A stretch of 6,989 nt of DNA from RGIG8700 sp964568815 (GCA_964568815.1 CAZMRY010000075.1:1-6989), one strand, 5' to 3'. Counted from the stretch's first letter, positions 1-5,900 are shown. The notes: a model not told the origin generated them from the letters alone. Made by a program: numbers and translations.

Positions 1-13
1 AATTATATTTTAA

Positions 14-844
14 TCAGCAGTGCTCCCTGTATTTTTTTGGAGTTTCTCCATAAACCTTTTTAAATTGTTCTGAATAATAGCTTGCACCTGAAAAACCTAC
101 CTCAAAGCATATCTGCGTTAAGTTCATATCTGTATTCATAAGAAGAATGCTTTGTCTTAATCTGTAGTCATTCAGGTATTCTATAGGTGTTAAGCCTGTG
201 TATCTGTTAAAAAGTGTATTACAGCTTGTCTGACACACATTTCCTGAGTTTGCTATCTGTTTTAATGTGATTTTTGATTTATAGTTATTCTGTATAAAAA
301 GCATCATTTTTTTGAAGCTTGTCATTTCCCTTTTATTTACATTTATTTTTTTGTCACTCTGACCCGAAATCAGTTTAGACCATATTCTGTAAAATAAACT
401 ATGTAAAAACAGCTCAAAGTTTTCATCTGTTTTTTTCTCATACAACTCTTCCATACTGTCTGAAACGGATTTGTCATTCAGCACCAGATAAGGCATTTTA
501 GAATTCGTTAATACAGGCAGTACAAATTTTTCTGTCATTTCTTTGTTGTTAAGTATACTTAAAGGATTAAAAATAACACATATAAACTCACAGTATTCCA
601 TATCATCTGAAAAATTATAATGAATCTGATTTGAGTTTATAAACAGAAAATCTCCTTCTTTAAGATTGATGGTTTCACCGTTTACACTGTATTTTATATT
701 TCCCTTTTTAACACAAACCAGTTCTATATCATTATGCCAGTTACTTATATAAAAATTAATCTTGTCTTCCGCCACAATACCTTCTCCTACATAAACCGGT
801 AGCTTTGAATGATTGTACGGAACTTGTTCAAAACTTTCTTTCAT
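14..844 (-). CDS. AraC family transcriptional regulator with N-terminal cupin sensor domain (regulator 1)
   Basis: A 276-residue cytosolic regulator with the usual two-part AraC/XylS layout and typical length. Residues about 25-95 form a cupin-type effector domain: H37 and E41 (WHNDIE), a KEGD turn at 62-65 and H75 (NQIH) sit at the usual cupin positions. Residues about 180-275 form the paired helix-turn-helix DNA-binding domain: helix 1 region around KITLKQIANSGNV, then RYTGLTPIEYLNDYRLR, then NLTQICFEVGFSGASYYSEQFKK followed by the family C-terminal signature GETPKKYR. The start at 844 is supported by an AGGAGAGG Shine-Dalgarno sequence on the minus strand (plus positions 849-856). It is divergent from the GH3 gene with a 114-base shared upstream region, so it probably controls that gene. 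The effector is unknown; a sugar-like ligand is inferred only from the neighbour. Confidence 0.93.
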   Translation of the reverse strand: MKESFEQVPYNHSKLPVYVGEGIVAEDKINFYISNWHNDIELVCVKKGNIKYSVNGETINLKEGDFLFINSNQIHYNFSDDMEYCEFICVIFNPLSILNNKEMTEKFVLPVLTNSKMPYLVLNDKSVSDSMEELYEKKTDENFELFLHSLFYRIWSKLISGQSDKKINVNKREMTSFKKMMLFIQNNYKSKITLKQIANSGNVCQTSCNTLFNRYTGLTPIEYLNDYRLRQSILLMNTDMNLTQICFEVGFSGASYYSEQFKKVYGETPKKYREHC

Positions 845-848
845 TTTG

Positions 849-856
849 CCTCTCCT
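849..856 (-). promoter_or_regulatory. Ribosome binding site of AraC regulator 1
   Basis: The minus strand reads AGGAGAGG four bases ahead of the ATG at 844-842. This supports the chosen start. Confidence 0.7.
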
Positions 857-889
857 GTAAAATTGTTATATTTTTTTGTAACATCATTG

Positions 890-919
890 TTGTTTTAGTC
901 CGTTTCACTGTAATATAAT
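890..919 (+). promoter_or_regulatory. Candidate sigma-A promoter for the GH3 gene
   Basis: A perfect TATAAT -10 hexamer at 914-919 is preceded, with an 18-base spacer, by a weak TTGTTT -35 element at 890-895. Transcription would start near 926, giving a leader of about 33 bases. The weak -35 would fit dependence on an activator such as the divergent AraC protein. The region is AT-rich, so the assignment is tentative. Confidence 0.45.
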
Positions 920-944
920 TATATCGTTGAACAGTATATTTGTC

Positions 945-951
945 AAGGAGG
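945..951 (+). promoter_or_regulatory. Strong ribosome binding site of the GH3 gene
   Basis: AAGGAGG is followed by seven bases and the ATG at 959. This near-perfect Shine-Dalgarno sequence fixes the start codon. Confidence 0.85.
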
Positions 952-958
952 CCATATC

Positions 959-2503
959 ATGACATTAAGAGAAAAAATACTCAAAACCTTTTCCGTTACA
1001 ATAAGGGAAATAAACACTCACGGAGGACCTGAAAAGTTCTTCAAAAAATACCCTGTAGGCGGTATTTATTACGGTGAGGCCGATGTTCTTCGCGATGAAA
1101 ACGGCATCGAGATAGGAACACAGTTTGATTTTGACAGACTTAATGAATGTAAAAAGCATTCCAAAAACAGACTTTGGGTATGCGCAGACTTTGCATCAGT
1201 AAGGGGACAGACCTTTTTTGCTGACAATCAGCGCTCGTTAGGTGCTTCTAAAAATCTTAAAGATGCATATAACTGGGGTAAATCTCTTGGTATGCAGATG
1301 AATGACAAGGGCATTGATATGATACTTGGTCCAAGTATTGATATGTGCTTTGACCCGCTTATGTATCTTATGGCTATAAGCGATGACCCAACACTTGTTG
1401 GTAAAATATACAGAGCTGTTATAAGAGGCATTCAGGATCAGGGTGTTTGTGCAACAGCAAAGCATTTCCCGGGACTTGGAACTTATTTTGTAAATATGCA
1501 TATCGGCCCCGGCTCCAACAACCTTCCTTTTGACAAATGGATGAAAACATACGGCTATACATATAAGGAAATGTTTAAAGAAGACGTTATGTCTGTTATG
1601 ACAACTCATGTTTCCTTAAAATCCTATGATAATGAATTTACAGACGGATATTATCCTATTGCAACATACTCTAAAAAGCTCACAACAGATCTTTTGAAAG
1701 GTGAGCTTGGCTTTAAGGGTGCAGTTATTACAGATGCTCTCATTATGGGAGGTATGGCAACAGGCGATTTGATTGCTGAAACAGTTCAGGCATTTAAAGC
1801 AGGTGCTGATATTCTCCTTTGGCCTCCTGTTGAAGCTGCCGAAGAAATCGAAAAGCAGATTTTAAGCGGTGAAATTCCAATGTCAAGACTTGACGATGCT
1901 TTAGAGAGAATAGAGAGAATGGAGAAATTCAGACTTGATGCTCTTGAAAATAATAAGTATGACACACCTGACCCTGTATTTGTAGATGAGGCAAAAAGAA
2001 CTGCTGTTAAAAACGGTATGTGTCTTTTAAGAAATGACATAAAACTTCTTCCATTAAAGAAAAACGTTAAAAAAATACTTATTGTTGATGCAACAGACGA
2101 AGATACAACCTCTTCTTATCTTTTACAGGAAGAACTTAAAAGCAGAGGCTTTGAGGTTGATGTTGAAAGAGATATTTATGATGTTCCGTCCCGTGTTTGC
2201 TGGCAGAACGACATTGATGCACTTCAGTCAAAATACGACCTTGTTATCTTCAATATAAACGCTTTCTTTGTTGCACAGTGGAGTGTTCCTCATATGCTTA
2301 TATGGGCATCTCACCTTTTTGACAAAAAGAAAAAGCTTATTGTTAACTACGGCTCACCGTATTTTGCAACCGAGTATTTCCCTGAAGACCCTACATTTAT
2401 TGAAATGAACACAACTCCAACAAAGGAAACAGTCCAGATGCTTGTTGATGGTATTTTAGGAAAAACAGAGTTTAAAGGTACAGCTATTTTATCTAAAAAA
2501 TAA
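959..2503 (+). CDS. Glycoside hydrolase family 3 protein, beta-N-acetylhexosaminidase (NagZ)-like, two-domain, with variant catalytic dyad
   Basis: A 514-residue protein without signal peptide, so probably cytosolic. Residues 1 to about 330 are a GH3 TIM barrel. Visible family motifs are QRSLGAS, K168-H169-F170-P171-G172 (sugar N-acetyl binding loop) and ITDALIMGGM at 257-266, in which D259 is the expected nucleophile. Residues about 345-514 form the alpha/beta second domain seen in two-domain Gram-positive NagZ/YbbD-type enzymes (KNGMCLLRND, then KKILIVDATD and a C-terminal GILGKTEFKG). Family members release N-acetylglucosamine or other beta-linked sugars and use a histidine acid/base assisted by aspartate in a KHFPGxGxxxxDSH motif. 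Here the segment reads KHFPGLGTYFVNMH, so H181 is kept but the aspartate is N179. Activity may be altered, and the substrate could be a different glycoside. Likely controlled by the divergent AraC gene; its transcript ends at the hairpin 7 bases after the stop codon. Confidence 0.9.
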   Translation: MTLREKILKTFSVTIREINTHGGPEKFFKKYPVGGIYYGEADVLRDENGIEIGTQFDFDRLNECKKHSKNRLWVCADFASVRGQTFFADNQRSLGASKNLKDAYNWGKSLGMQMNDKGIDMILGPSIDMCFDPLMYLMAISDDPTLVGKIYRAVIRGIQDQGVCATAKHFPGLGTYFVNMHIGPGSNNLPFDKWMKTYGYTYKEMFKEDVMSVMTTHVSLKSYDNEFTDGYYPIATYSKKLTTDLLKGELGFKGAVITDALIMGGMATGDLIAETVQAFKAGADILLWPPVEAAEEIEKQILSGEIPMSRLDDALERIERMEKFRLDALENNKYDTPDPVFVDEAKRTAVKNGMCLLRNDIKLLPLKKNVKKILIVDATDEDTTSSYLLQEELKSRGFEVDVERDIYDVPSRVCWQNDIDALQSKYDLVIFNINAFFVAQWSVPHMLIWASHLFDKKKKLIVNYGSPYFATEYFPEDPTFIEMNTTPTKETVQMLVDGILGKTEFKGTAILSKK

Positions 2504-2509
2504 GAGTAA

Positions 2510-2555
2510 TATAAAAAACTGTGCAGGGACACTCATCCCTGCACAGTTTTTTATA
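2510..2555. terminator. Long perfect bidirectional intrinsic terminator between convergent genes
   Basis: Positions 2510-2529 are perfectly complementary to 2536-2555, giving a 20-bp stem with no mismatch and a six-base CACTCA loop. The core is CTGTGCAGGGA / TCCCTGCACAG, flanked by six A on the left and six T on the right, so a U-tract follows the stem whichever strand is transcribed. It serves both the plus-strand GH3 gene (stop ends at 2503) and the minus-strand AraC regulator 2, whose TAA stop (2553-2551) lies inside the stem. Confidence 0.95.
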
Positions 2556-3429
2556 CATCAAATCTTGAACGGACAGAACCAACATATTCGCTTGGAGACA
2601 TTCCTGTCAGTTTTTTAAAGTGTCTGCTGAAATAATGAACTGAATTATAGTGCAGATACTCTGCGATTTCCGTAACTGACATCTGATTTTCTCTTAAGAG
2701 GATTTTAGCCTCATTAATTTTCAGTTTGTTTATATACGAAAATATTGTTTCGCCATATTCCTGACGGAATTTTTTGCAAAGAGTTGTTTTATTGGTTCTG
2801 AATAAGAAACAAAGATTATCAAGAGTTATTTTTGTATTGAAATTTTCATCTATATACTGGCGTATTGCGTCTGTATCTCCTGCTGATGACATCCATGTTG
2901 TTTCTCCGTGGTCTTCTTTAAGAACGAATTCTCTTATCAAGGAAATGAGAAGATTCTCCATACCGTTTTTAATCATCTGGTCAGCACCAAAAGGAAATTC
3001 CTGTCTTTTCTTCATGCATTTTGTGCTTGGATCATCATATGGCGGTTCATAAATACTCATACCCTCTGTCATAATACAGGCAAGTGACTTTTTATGCTCC
3101 TGAGACAATGTAACAGGATTTGCAGAGAAATATGATAAAGCCGAGCAGTCACATTCAAAGCCTATAATTATAATATTCGGTGCTCCCATATTACCCGTTG
3201 AAAGAGAATGGGTTTCGTTGGGGCTGTGAATAATAAGCTGGTTTTCGGAGACTATCCCTGTAAAATTGTCAGAAATCACATCCAGTTCACCCTTGTCCAC
3301 ATAAACCATCTCGTAAAAATTATGTTCATCGAATGATGTATGATATTTATTTACAAATTCAAAGTAATTAATGTTCGCAAGTCTTGTAACATTCAATTGT
3401 TTTATAAATTTTTGCAATTTCAATTCCAT
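2551..3429 (-). CDS. AraC family transcriptional regulator with N-terminal cupin-like domain (regulator 2)
   Basis: A 292-residue regulator with the normal AraC/XylS architecture. Residues about 25-95 are a cupin-like sensor (FDEHNFYEMVYVDKGELDV, with E40 and H74 of NETH in the usual places). Residues about 95-180 form a helical linker. The DNA-binding domain is residues about 185-285: ITLDNLCFLFRTNKTTLCKKFRQEYG, then SVTEIAEYLHYNSVHYFSRHFKKLTGMSPSEY, which matches the family C-terminal signature well. The start at 3429 is preceded by AATGGTGATAAT, where GGTGA is the probable Shine-Dalgarno sequence. It diverges from the M24-ASRT-creatininase operon across 186 bases containing tandem repeats, which makes it the likely operon regulator. 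Its resemblance to regulator 1 is only family-level; they are not recent duplicates. Confidence 0.93.
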   Translation of the reverse strand: MELKLQKFIKQLNVTRLANINYFEFVNKYHTSFDEHNFYEMVYVDKGELDVISDNFTGIVSENQLIIHSPNETHSLSTGNMGAPNIIIIGFECDCSALSYFSANPVTLSQEHKKSLACIMTEGMSIYEPPYDDPSTKCMKKRQEFPFGADQMIKNGMENLLISLIREFVLKEDHGETTWMSSAGDTDAIRQYIDENFNTKITLDNLCFLFRTNKTTLCKKFRQEYGETIFSYINKLKINEAKILLRENQMSVTEIAEYLHYNSVHYFSRHFKKLTGMSPSEYVGSVRSRFDV

Positions 3430-3444
3430 ATTATCACCATTAAT

Positions 3445-3473
3445 ATCTTACCATTTTTTTGTACTTTCGTCAA
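3445..3473 (-). promoter_or_regulatory. Promoter of AraC regulator 2 (extended -10)
   Basis: On the minus strand a TTGACG -35 box (plus 3468-3473, 5 of 6 consensus bases) is followed after exactly 17 bases by TAAGAT (plus 3445-3450). The -10 is preceded by TGG, giving the extended form TGnTAnnnT. The predicted start, near 3438, falls at the edge of the Shine-Dalgarno sequence, so the leader would be very short. This is the best-scoring promoter by eye in the window. Confidence 0.65.
3455..3464 (-). promoter_or_regulatory. Possible inverted regulator half-site inside the regulator 2 promoter
   Basis: The minus strand reads GTACAAAAAA, 9 of 10 identical to GTGCAAAAAA at 3520-3529 on the plus strand. 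It lies in the spacer between -35 and -10 of the regulator 2 promoter, where a bound protein would block transcription. This suggests autoregulation, but a run of A/T could match by chance. Confidence 0.3.
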
Positions 3474-3490
3474 ATTAAATGTAAATTAAT

Positions 3491-3526
3491 TTAAAATTGT
3501 GCAAATCAATATTAATATTGTGCAAA
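3491..3526 (+). promoter_or_regulatory. Tandem direct repeat with 21-base period, probable AraC-type operator
   Basis: TTAAAATTGTGCAAA at 3491-3505 is repeated as TTAATATTGTGCAAA at 3512-3526, with 14 of 15 bases identical and a start-to-start distance of exactly 21 bases, two helical turns. Direct repeats about 21 bases apart, on one face of the helix, are the classical binding arrangement for dimeric AraC (araI1/araI2). The block lies just upstream of the M24 operon promoter and between two divergent promoters. Regulator 2 is the natural candidate ligand; this is inferred. Confidence 0.7.
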
Positions 3527-3545
3527 AAATATTTACTTTAGTGCG

Positions 3546-3557
3546 TGTACAAATCAA
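3546..3557 (+). promoter_or_regulatory. Third related half-site overlapping the operon -35 region
   Basis: TGTACAAATCAA matches TGTGCAAATCAA at 3498-3509 in 11 of 12 bases. Its first six bases coincide with the proposed -35 element of the M24 promoter. It starts 27 bases after the equivalent position of repeat 2, so it is not on the 21-base register. Confidence 0.45.
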
Positions 3558-3591
3558 ACATTTTGATGTATAATACAATTAATACTATAAT
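3546..3591 (+). promoter_or_regulatory. Promoter region of the M24-ASRT-creatininase operon (two overlapping candidates)
   Basis: Candidate A has TGTACA (3546-3551), a 17-base spacer and a perfect TATAAT (3569-3574). Candidate B has TTGATG (3563-3568), a 17-base spacer and a second perfect TATAAT (3586-3591). A gives a leader of about 35 bases; B would start only a few bases before the Shine-Dalgarno sequence. A is favoured. Its poor -35 (4 of 6) overlapping a regulator half-site fits activator dependence. Confidence 0.6.
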
Positions 3592-3601
3592 ATAAACAAG
3601 G

Positions 3602-3610
3602 AAAGGTGAT
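3602..3610 (+). promoter_or_regulatory. Ribosome binding site of the M24 gene
   Basis: AAAGGTGAT precedes the ATG at 3616 by five bases. The same GGTGAT form precedes the divergent regulator 2. Confidence 0.75.
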
Positions 3611-3615
3611 AAAAA

Positions 3616-4788
3616 ATGAGTAGAATATGTATTCCAGATTACGAGTACAAAGAAAGAATAGCAAAGGCTGCGAAGCTCATAAGAGAAAAAGGTCTTGATG
3701 TTATGCTTGTTACAAGCACAGAATCAGACTATGCAAATGCAAGATACTTCTCAGGCTTCTGGCCACTTTTTGAAAGAGCAGGCGTTGCAATTTCTGCAAA
3801 CGGAGACGCTGCACTTATCTGCGGACCTGAATCTTCAATCTTTGCAAGAGACTTTGGTAAACTTGACAAAGTATTTGTTCTTAAAGAATTCAGAGAATCA
3901 GCAGACCCTGCATACCCTGAGCTTATACCTGACACATTTGCTGATGTTTTCAAAGCAATCGGTGTAAGCGGTAAGAAAATCAAAATAGGTCTTGGAAGCT
4001 ATGTTGAATGTACACTTCCAATCTACGAAGGCTTAAAAGAAGCATATCCTGAAGCAGAAATTTCAAAGTGCAACGACATTATGGTTGAACTCAGAAAAAT
4101 CAAGAGTGTTAACGAACTTGCATGTATTCAGGAAGGTTTCAGAATTATTGATATTGCAACAGATGAAGTTATAAGAAACTTAAAACCAGGTGTAACAGAA
4201 CTCCAGATGGTTGGTATTGCACAGAAGGTTATTTACGAAGAAGGCGCTGAATACGAAGGTCTTCCAATGTATGTTTTCAGTCAGGAATCAACAAGACACG
4301 CAATCAGCCGTTCAACATACAAGACAATCAAGAAAGGCGACATTGTTCAACTTAACCTTTCTGCTAAAATCGATGGTTACTCACCTGCTACAGGTATTCC
4401 TGTTGTTATGGGTAAGCTTGATGATGAAAGAAGAAGATACATAGATTTCTGTAAACAGGCTCATGACTGGACAACAACTCAGTTAAAAGCAGGTATTCTT
4501 GCTTCTGATGTTGCTAAAGGTTTCTATAAGCTTTATGAAGACAATGGCTTCAAAGATAACTTCGTTTACGGACCTTGCCACGGTACAGGTATGATTGAAG
4601 TTGAAGCACCTTGGATGGAAACATCAAGCGATTACATGTTACAGGAAAATATGACATTCCAGGTTGACACATTTATTTCAGGTCCTACATTCGGTTGCAG
4701 ATGGGAAAAAGGTATTGTTATTACCAAAGACGGCTGCAAATCAATGACCGACTACCTCAAGAAAGGAATTATTGAAATCGATGGCTAA
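3616..4788 (+). CDS. M24-family (creatinase/aminopeptidase P fold) protein lacking most metal ligands
   Basis: A 390-residue cytosolic protein. Residues about 14-155 are the creatinase N-terminal domain and about 165-380 the 'pita-bread' M24 domain (typical length). M24 metallopeptidases bind two metals through Asp, Asp, His, Glu, Glu (E. coli PepP D260, D271, H354, E383, E406). The same spacing here gives N247 and A258 (11 apart), H322 (in CHGTGM) and D351 (29 apart), and E364. Three of five ligands are therefore changed, so ordinary dimetal peptidase activity is unlikely. Creatinase, a metal-free M24 hydrolase, also has Asn and Ala at the first two positions. H228, in STRHAIS, is a plausible equivalent of its catalytic His232. 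However, the creatine-binding Glu two residues after the Ala is G260 here, so creatine is not a supported substrate. First gene of an operon; the next gene overlaps its stop by eight bases. Automatic annotation would probably call it Xaa-Pro peptidase. Confidence 0.88.
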   Translation: MSRICIPDYEYKERIAKAAKLIREKGLDVMLVTSTESDYANARYFSGFWPLFERAGVAISANGDAALICGPESSIFARDFGKLDKVFVLKEFRESADPAYPELIPDTFADVFKAIGVSGKKIKIGLGSYVECTLPIYEGLKEAYPEAEISKCNDIMVELRKIKSVNELACIQEGFRIIDIATDEVIRNLKPGVTELQMVGIAQKVIYEEGAEYEGLPMYVFSQESTRHAISRSTYKTIKKGDIVQLNLSAKIDGYSPATGIPVVMGKLDDERRRYIDFCKQAHDWTTTQLKAGILASDVAKGFYKLYEDNGFKDNFVYGPCHGTGMIEVEAPWMETSSDYMLQENMTFQVDTFISGPTFGCRWEKGIVITKDGCKSMTDYLKKGIIEIDG

Positions 4789-5152
4789 TGGAATAGGAAA
4801 GAAAGTATGGCTTATTCCTGACTGTGAATTACCACAGCCTGGTGAAGGAAAAGCCCAGGGACACGAATCTGTTATTATTGTTAATGACAGTGACAAAGAT
4901 GCTGAAATAGATGTAAAGCTCTATTTCACAGACCATGATTTTACAGATGAAATCAAATGGACTGTTGGCAAAAACAGAGTAAGATGTTTCCGTATGAACA
5001 ATCTTAATGATATGTGCGGTTTTGAAGTACCACTTGAAACACAGTATGCCATGAAAATTACTTCAAGTGAAAATATCGTTGTTCAATATGGAAGACTTGA
5101 CAACACTCAGGCAAATCTTGCTTTCTACACAACACTTGGATATAGTGAATAA
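4781..5152 (+). CDS. ASRT-family small-molecule-binding protein ('sensory rhodopsin transducer' family)
   Basis: A 123-residue beta-rich protein without signal peptide or membrane segment. It matches the Anabaena sensory rhodopsin transducer family over its whole length by recalled motifs: W10 near the start, GHES at 27-30 followed by a hydrophobic strand and N35, NNLND at 73-77, and VQYGRLDNTQ at 101-110. The family is a tetrameric beta-sandwich; comparative work on the superfamily proposed that rhodopsin-less members bind sugars or related metabolites and accompany sugar-metabolism operons. No rhodopsin gene is present here. The ATG at 4781 overlaps the M24 stop by eight bases, implying translational coupling; an upstream in-frame TTG at 4772 is unlikely because the AAAGGA at 4763-4768 is too close to it. 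It may sense or bind the substrate or an intermediate of the operon's pathway. Confidence 0.87.
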   Translation: MANGIGKKVWLIPDCELPQPGEGKAQGHESVIIVNDSDKDAEIDVKLYFTDHDFTDEIKWTVGKNRVRCFRMNNLNDMCGFEVPLETQYAMKITSSENIVVQYGRLDNTQANLAFYTTLGYSE

Positions 5153-5157
5153 AGGAG
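5151..5157 (+). promoter_or_regulatory. Ribosome binding site of the creatininase-family gene
   Basis: AAAGGAG overlaps the stop codon of the preceding gene and lies eight bases before the ATG at 5166. It decides the start over in-frame upstream codons from 5067, which lie inside the ASRT gene. Confidence 0.85.
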
Positions 5158-5165
5158 ACGATAAT

Positions 5166-5900
5166 ATGTATCTTGATATGTGTTTCCCAAGAGAAACAGA
5201 TAATGCAAAAAAGAACAACACTCCTGTTGTTATAGTAGGCGGTACAGTTGAATATCATGGTCCTCATTGTTCTTATGGATGCGACACTCTTGTTGCTCAG
5301 GGCCTTGTTGAAAAGCTTGCACAGAAAAAAGATATTATAATTGCACCAACTATCAGCTATTCACCTTCAAGCTGGGCGGTTGGAGGCGAAACAAGCGGAA
5401 CTGTTCATGTTGACGAAGTAGTTTTTGAGGAATATGTATTTAATGTTTTCATGAGTATGCTCTCAGCAGGCTTAAGAAACATATATGTTGTTATTCATCA
5501 TCAGTTTGAACAGGAAAACTTAATGCCTATGACACTTTCATATATGAAAGCTGCCAAAAGAGCAACAATGAGATATCTTGAAAAAACAAAAGGTCAGGGC
5601 TGGTGGGGCAGCGAAAGCTACAACAGCTATTATGAAAATTTAGGTGGCGGAGATGATCCGTTCAGCTGGATTAAAGTTGTTCCAACAATGAGCACTCAGG
5701 TTCAGAATGCTACAGGTTATGACCACGCAGGCAAATATGAATGTTCAATATTAATGTCACTTTATGAGGATGCCGTTAAGCTTGACAGAATTGATGATAT
5801 CAAGCATTGGTTTACCGAAAGTGCAAGAGAAGCAAGCAAAGAAATCGGTGACGAAATGGTTAAGCTTTCTCTTGAACATCTTGAAAAAACAATCATTTAA
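5166..5900 (+). CDS. Creatininase-family metal-dependent amidohydrolase/hydrolase
   Basis: A 244-residue cytosolic protein, normal for the creatininase family, whose members hydrolyse cyclic amides, formamides, or in the inositol-pathway branch (IolN-type) a diketo-inositol ring. The family signature GGTVEYHGPHCSYGCDT is clear: E29, H31 and D40 match the creatininase metal ligands E34, H36 and D45 with identical spacing. The second metal segment, NGHYEN or NGHGGN in relatives, is replaced by VIHHQFEQEN (109-118), so H111/H112 and E115/E117 are the possible ligands. DHAGKYECSILM (186-197) corresponds to the conserved HAGxxETS motif with E192. Tryptophans in GWWGSES (147-148) may line the active site. 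It is third in the operon, 13 bases after the ASRT gene and followed by a terminator-like hairpin. The substrate is unknown; creatinine is possible but unsupported. Confidence 0.88.
   Translation: MYLDMCFPRETDNAKKNNTPVVIVGGTVEYHGPHCSYGCDTLVAQGLVEKLAQKKDIIIAPTISYSPSSWAVGGETSGTVHVDEVVFEEYVFNVFMSMLSAGLRNIYVVIHHQFEQENLMPMTLSYMKAAKRATMRYLEKTKGQGWWGSESYNSYYENLGGGDDPFSWIKVVPTMSTQVQNATGYDHAGKYECSILMSLYEDAVKLDRIDDIKHWFTESAREASKEIGDEMVKLSLEHLEKTII

Noticed and set aside
864..883. TGTTA...TAACA inverted repeat in the regulator 1 / GH3 intergenic region as an operator
   Set aside because: The arms are only five bases, in AT-rich DNA, with no second copy and no resemblance to the GTGCAAA repeats. Too weak to list as a feature.
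894..905. TTTAGTCCGTTT resembling TTTAGTGCGTGT at 3537-3548, as a motif shared by both divergent promoters
   Set aside because: It is 10 of 12 identical but at different distances from the two -10 boxes (20 and 32 bases), and a match of this quality is expected by chance when two such regions are compared.
1228..2040. Antisense open frames within the GH3 gene
   Set aside because: They lie opposite a well-supported GH3 coding sequence, lack ribosome binding sites and family motifs, and reflect codon bias of the real gene.
2774..3052. Plus-strand open frame opposite AraC regulator 2
   Set aside because: It lies within a clear AraC gene on the other strand and shows no protein family features.
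4772..4780. TTG start for the ASRT protein
   Set aside because: The only Shine-Dalgarno-like sequence (4763-4768) is three bases from the TTG, too close. The ATG at 4781 gives the usual family length and N-terminus.
5067..5165. Upstream in-frame extension of the creatininase-family protein
   Set aside because: The extension overlaps the end of the ASRT gene, lacks a ribosome binding site, and would add residues before the normal family start. AAAGGAG at 5151-5157 points to the ATG at 5166.
3616..5900. Literal creatinine degradation (creatininase plus creatinase)
   Set aside because: The M24 protein lacks the creatine-binding Glu (G260 here) and the creatininase-family protein has a changed second metal motif, so only superfamily-level similarity is supported.
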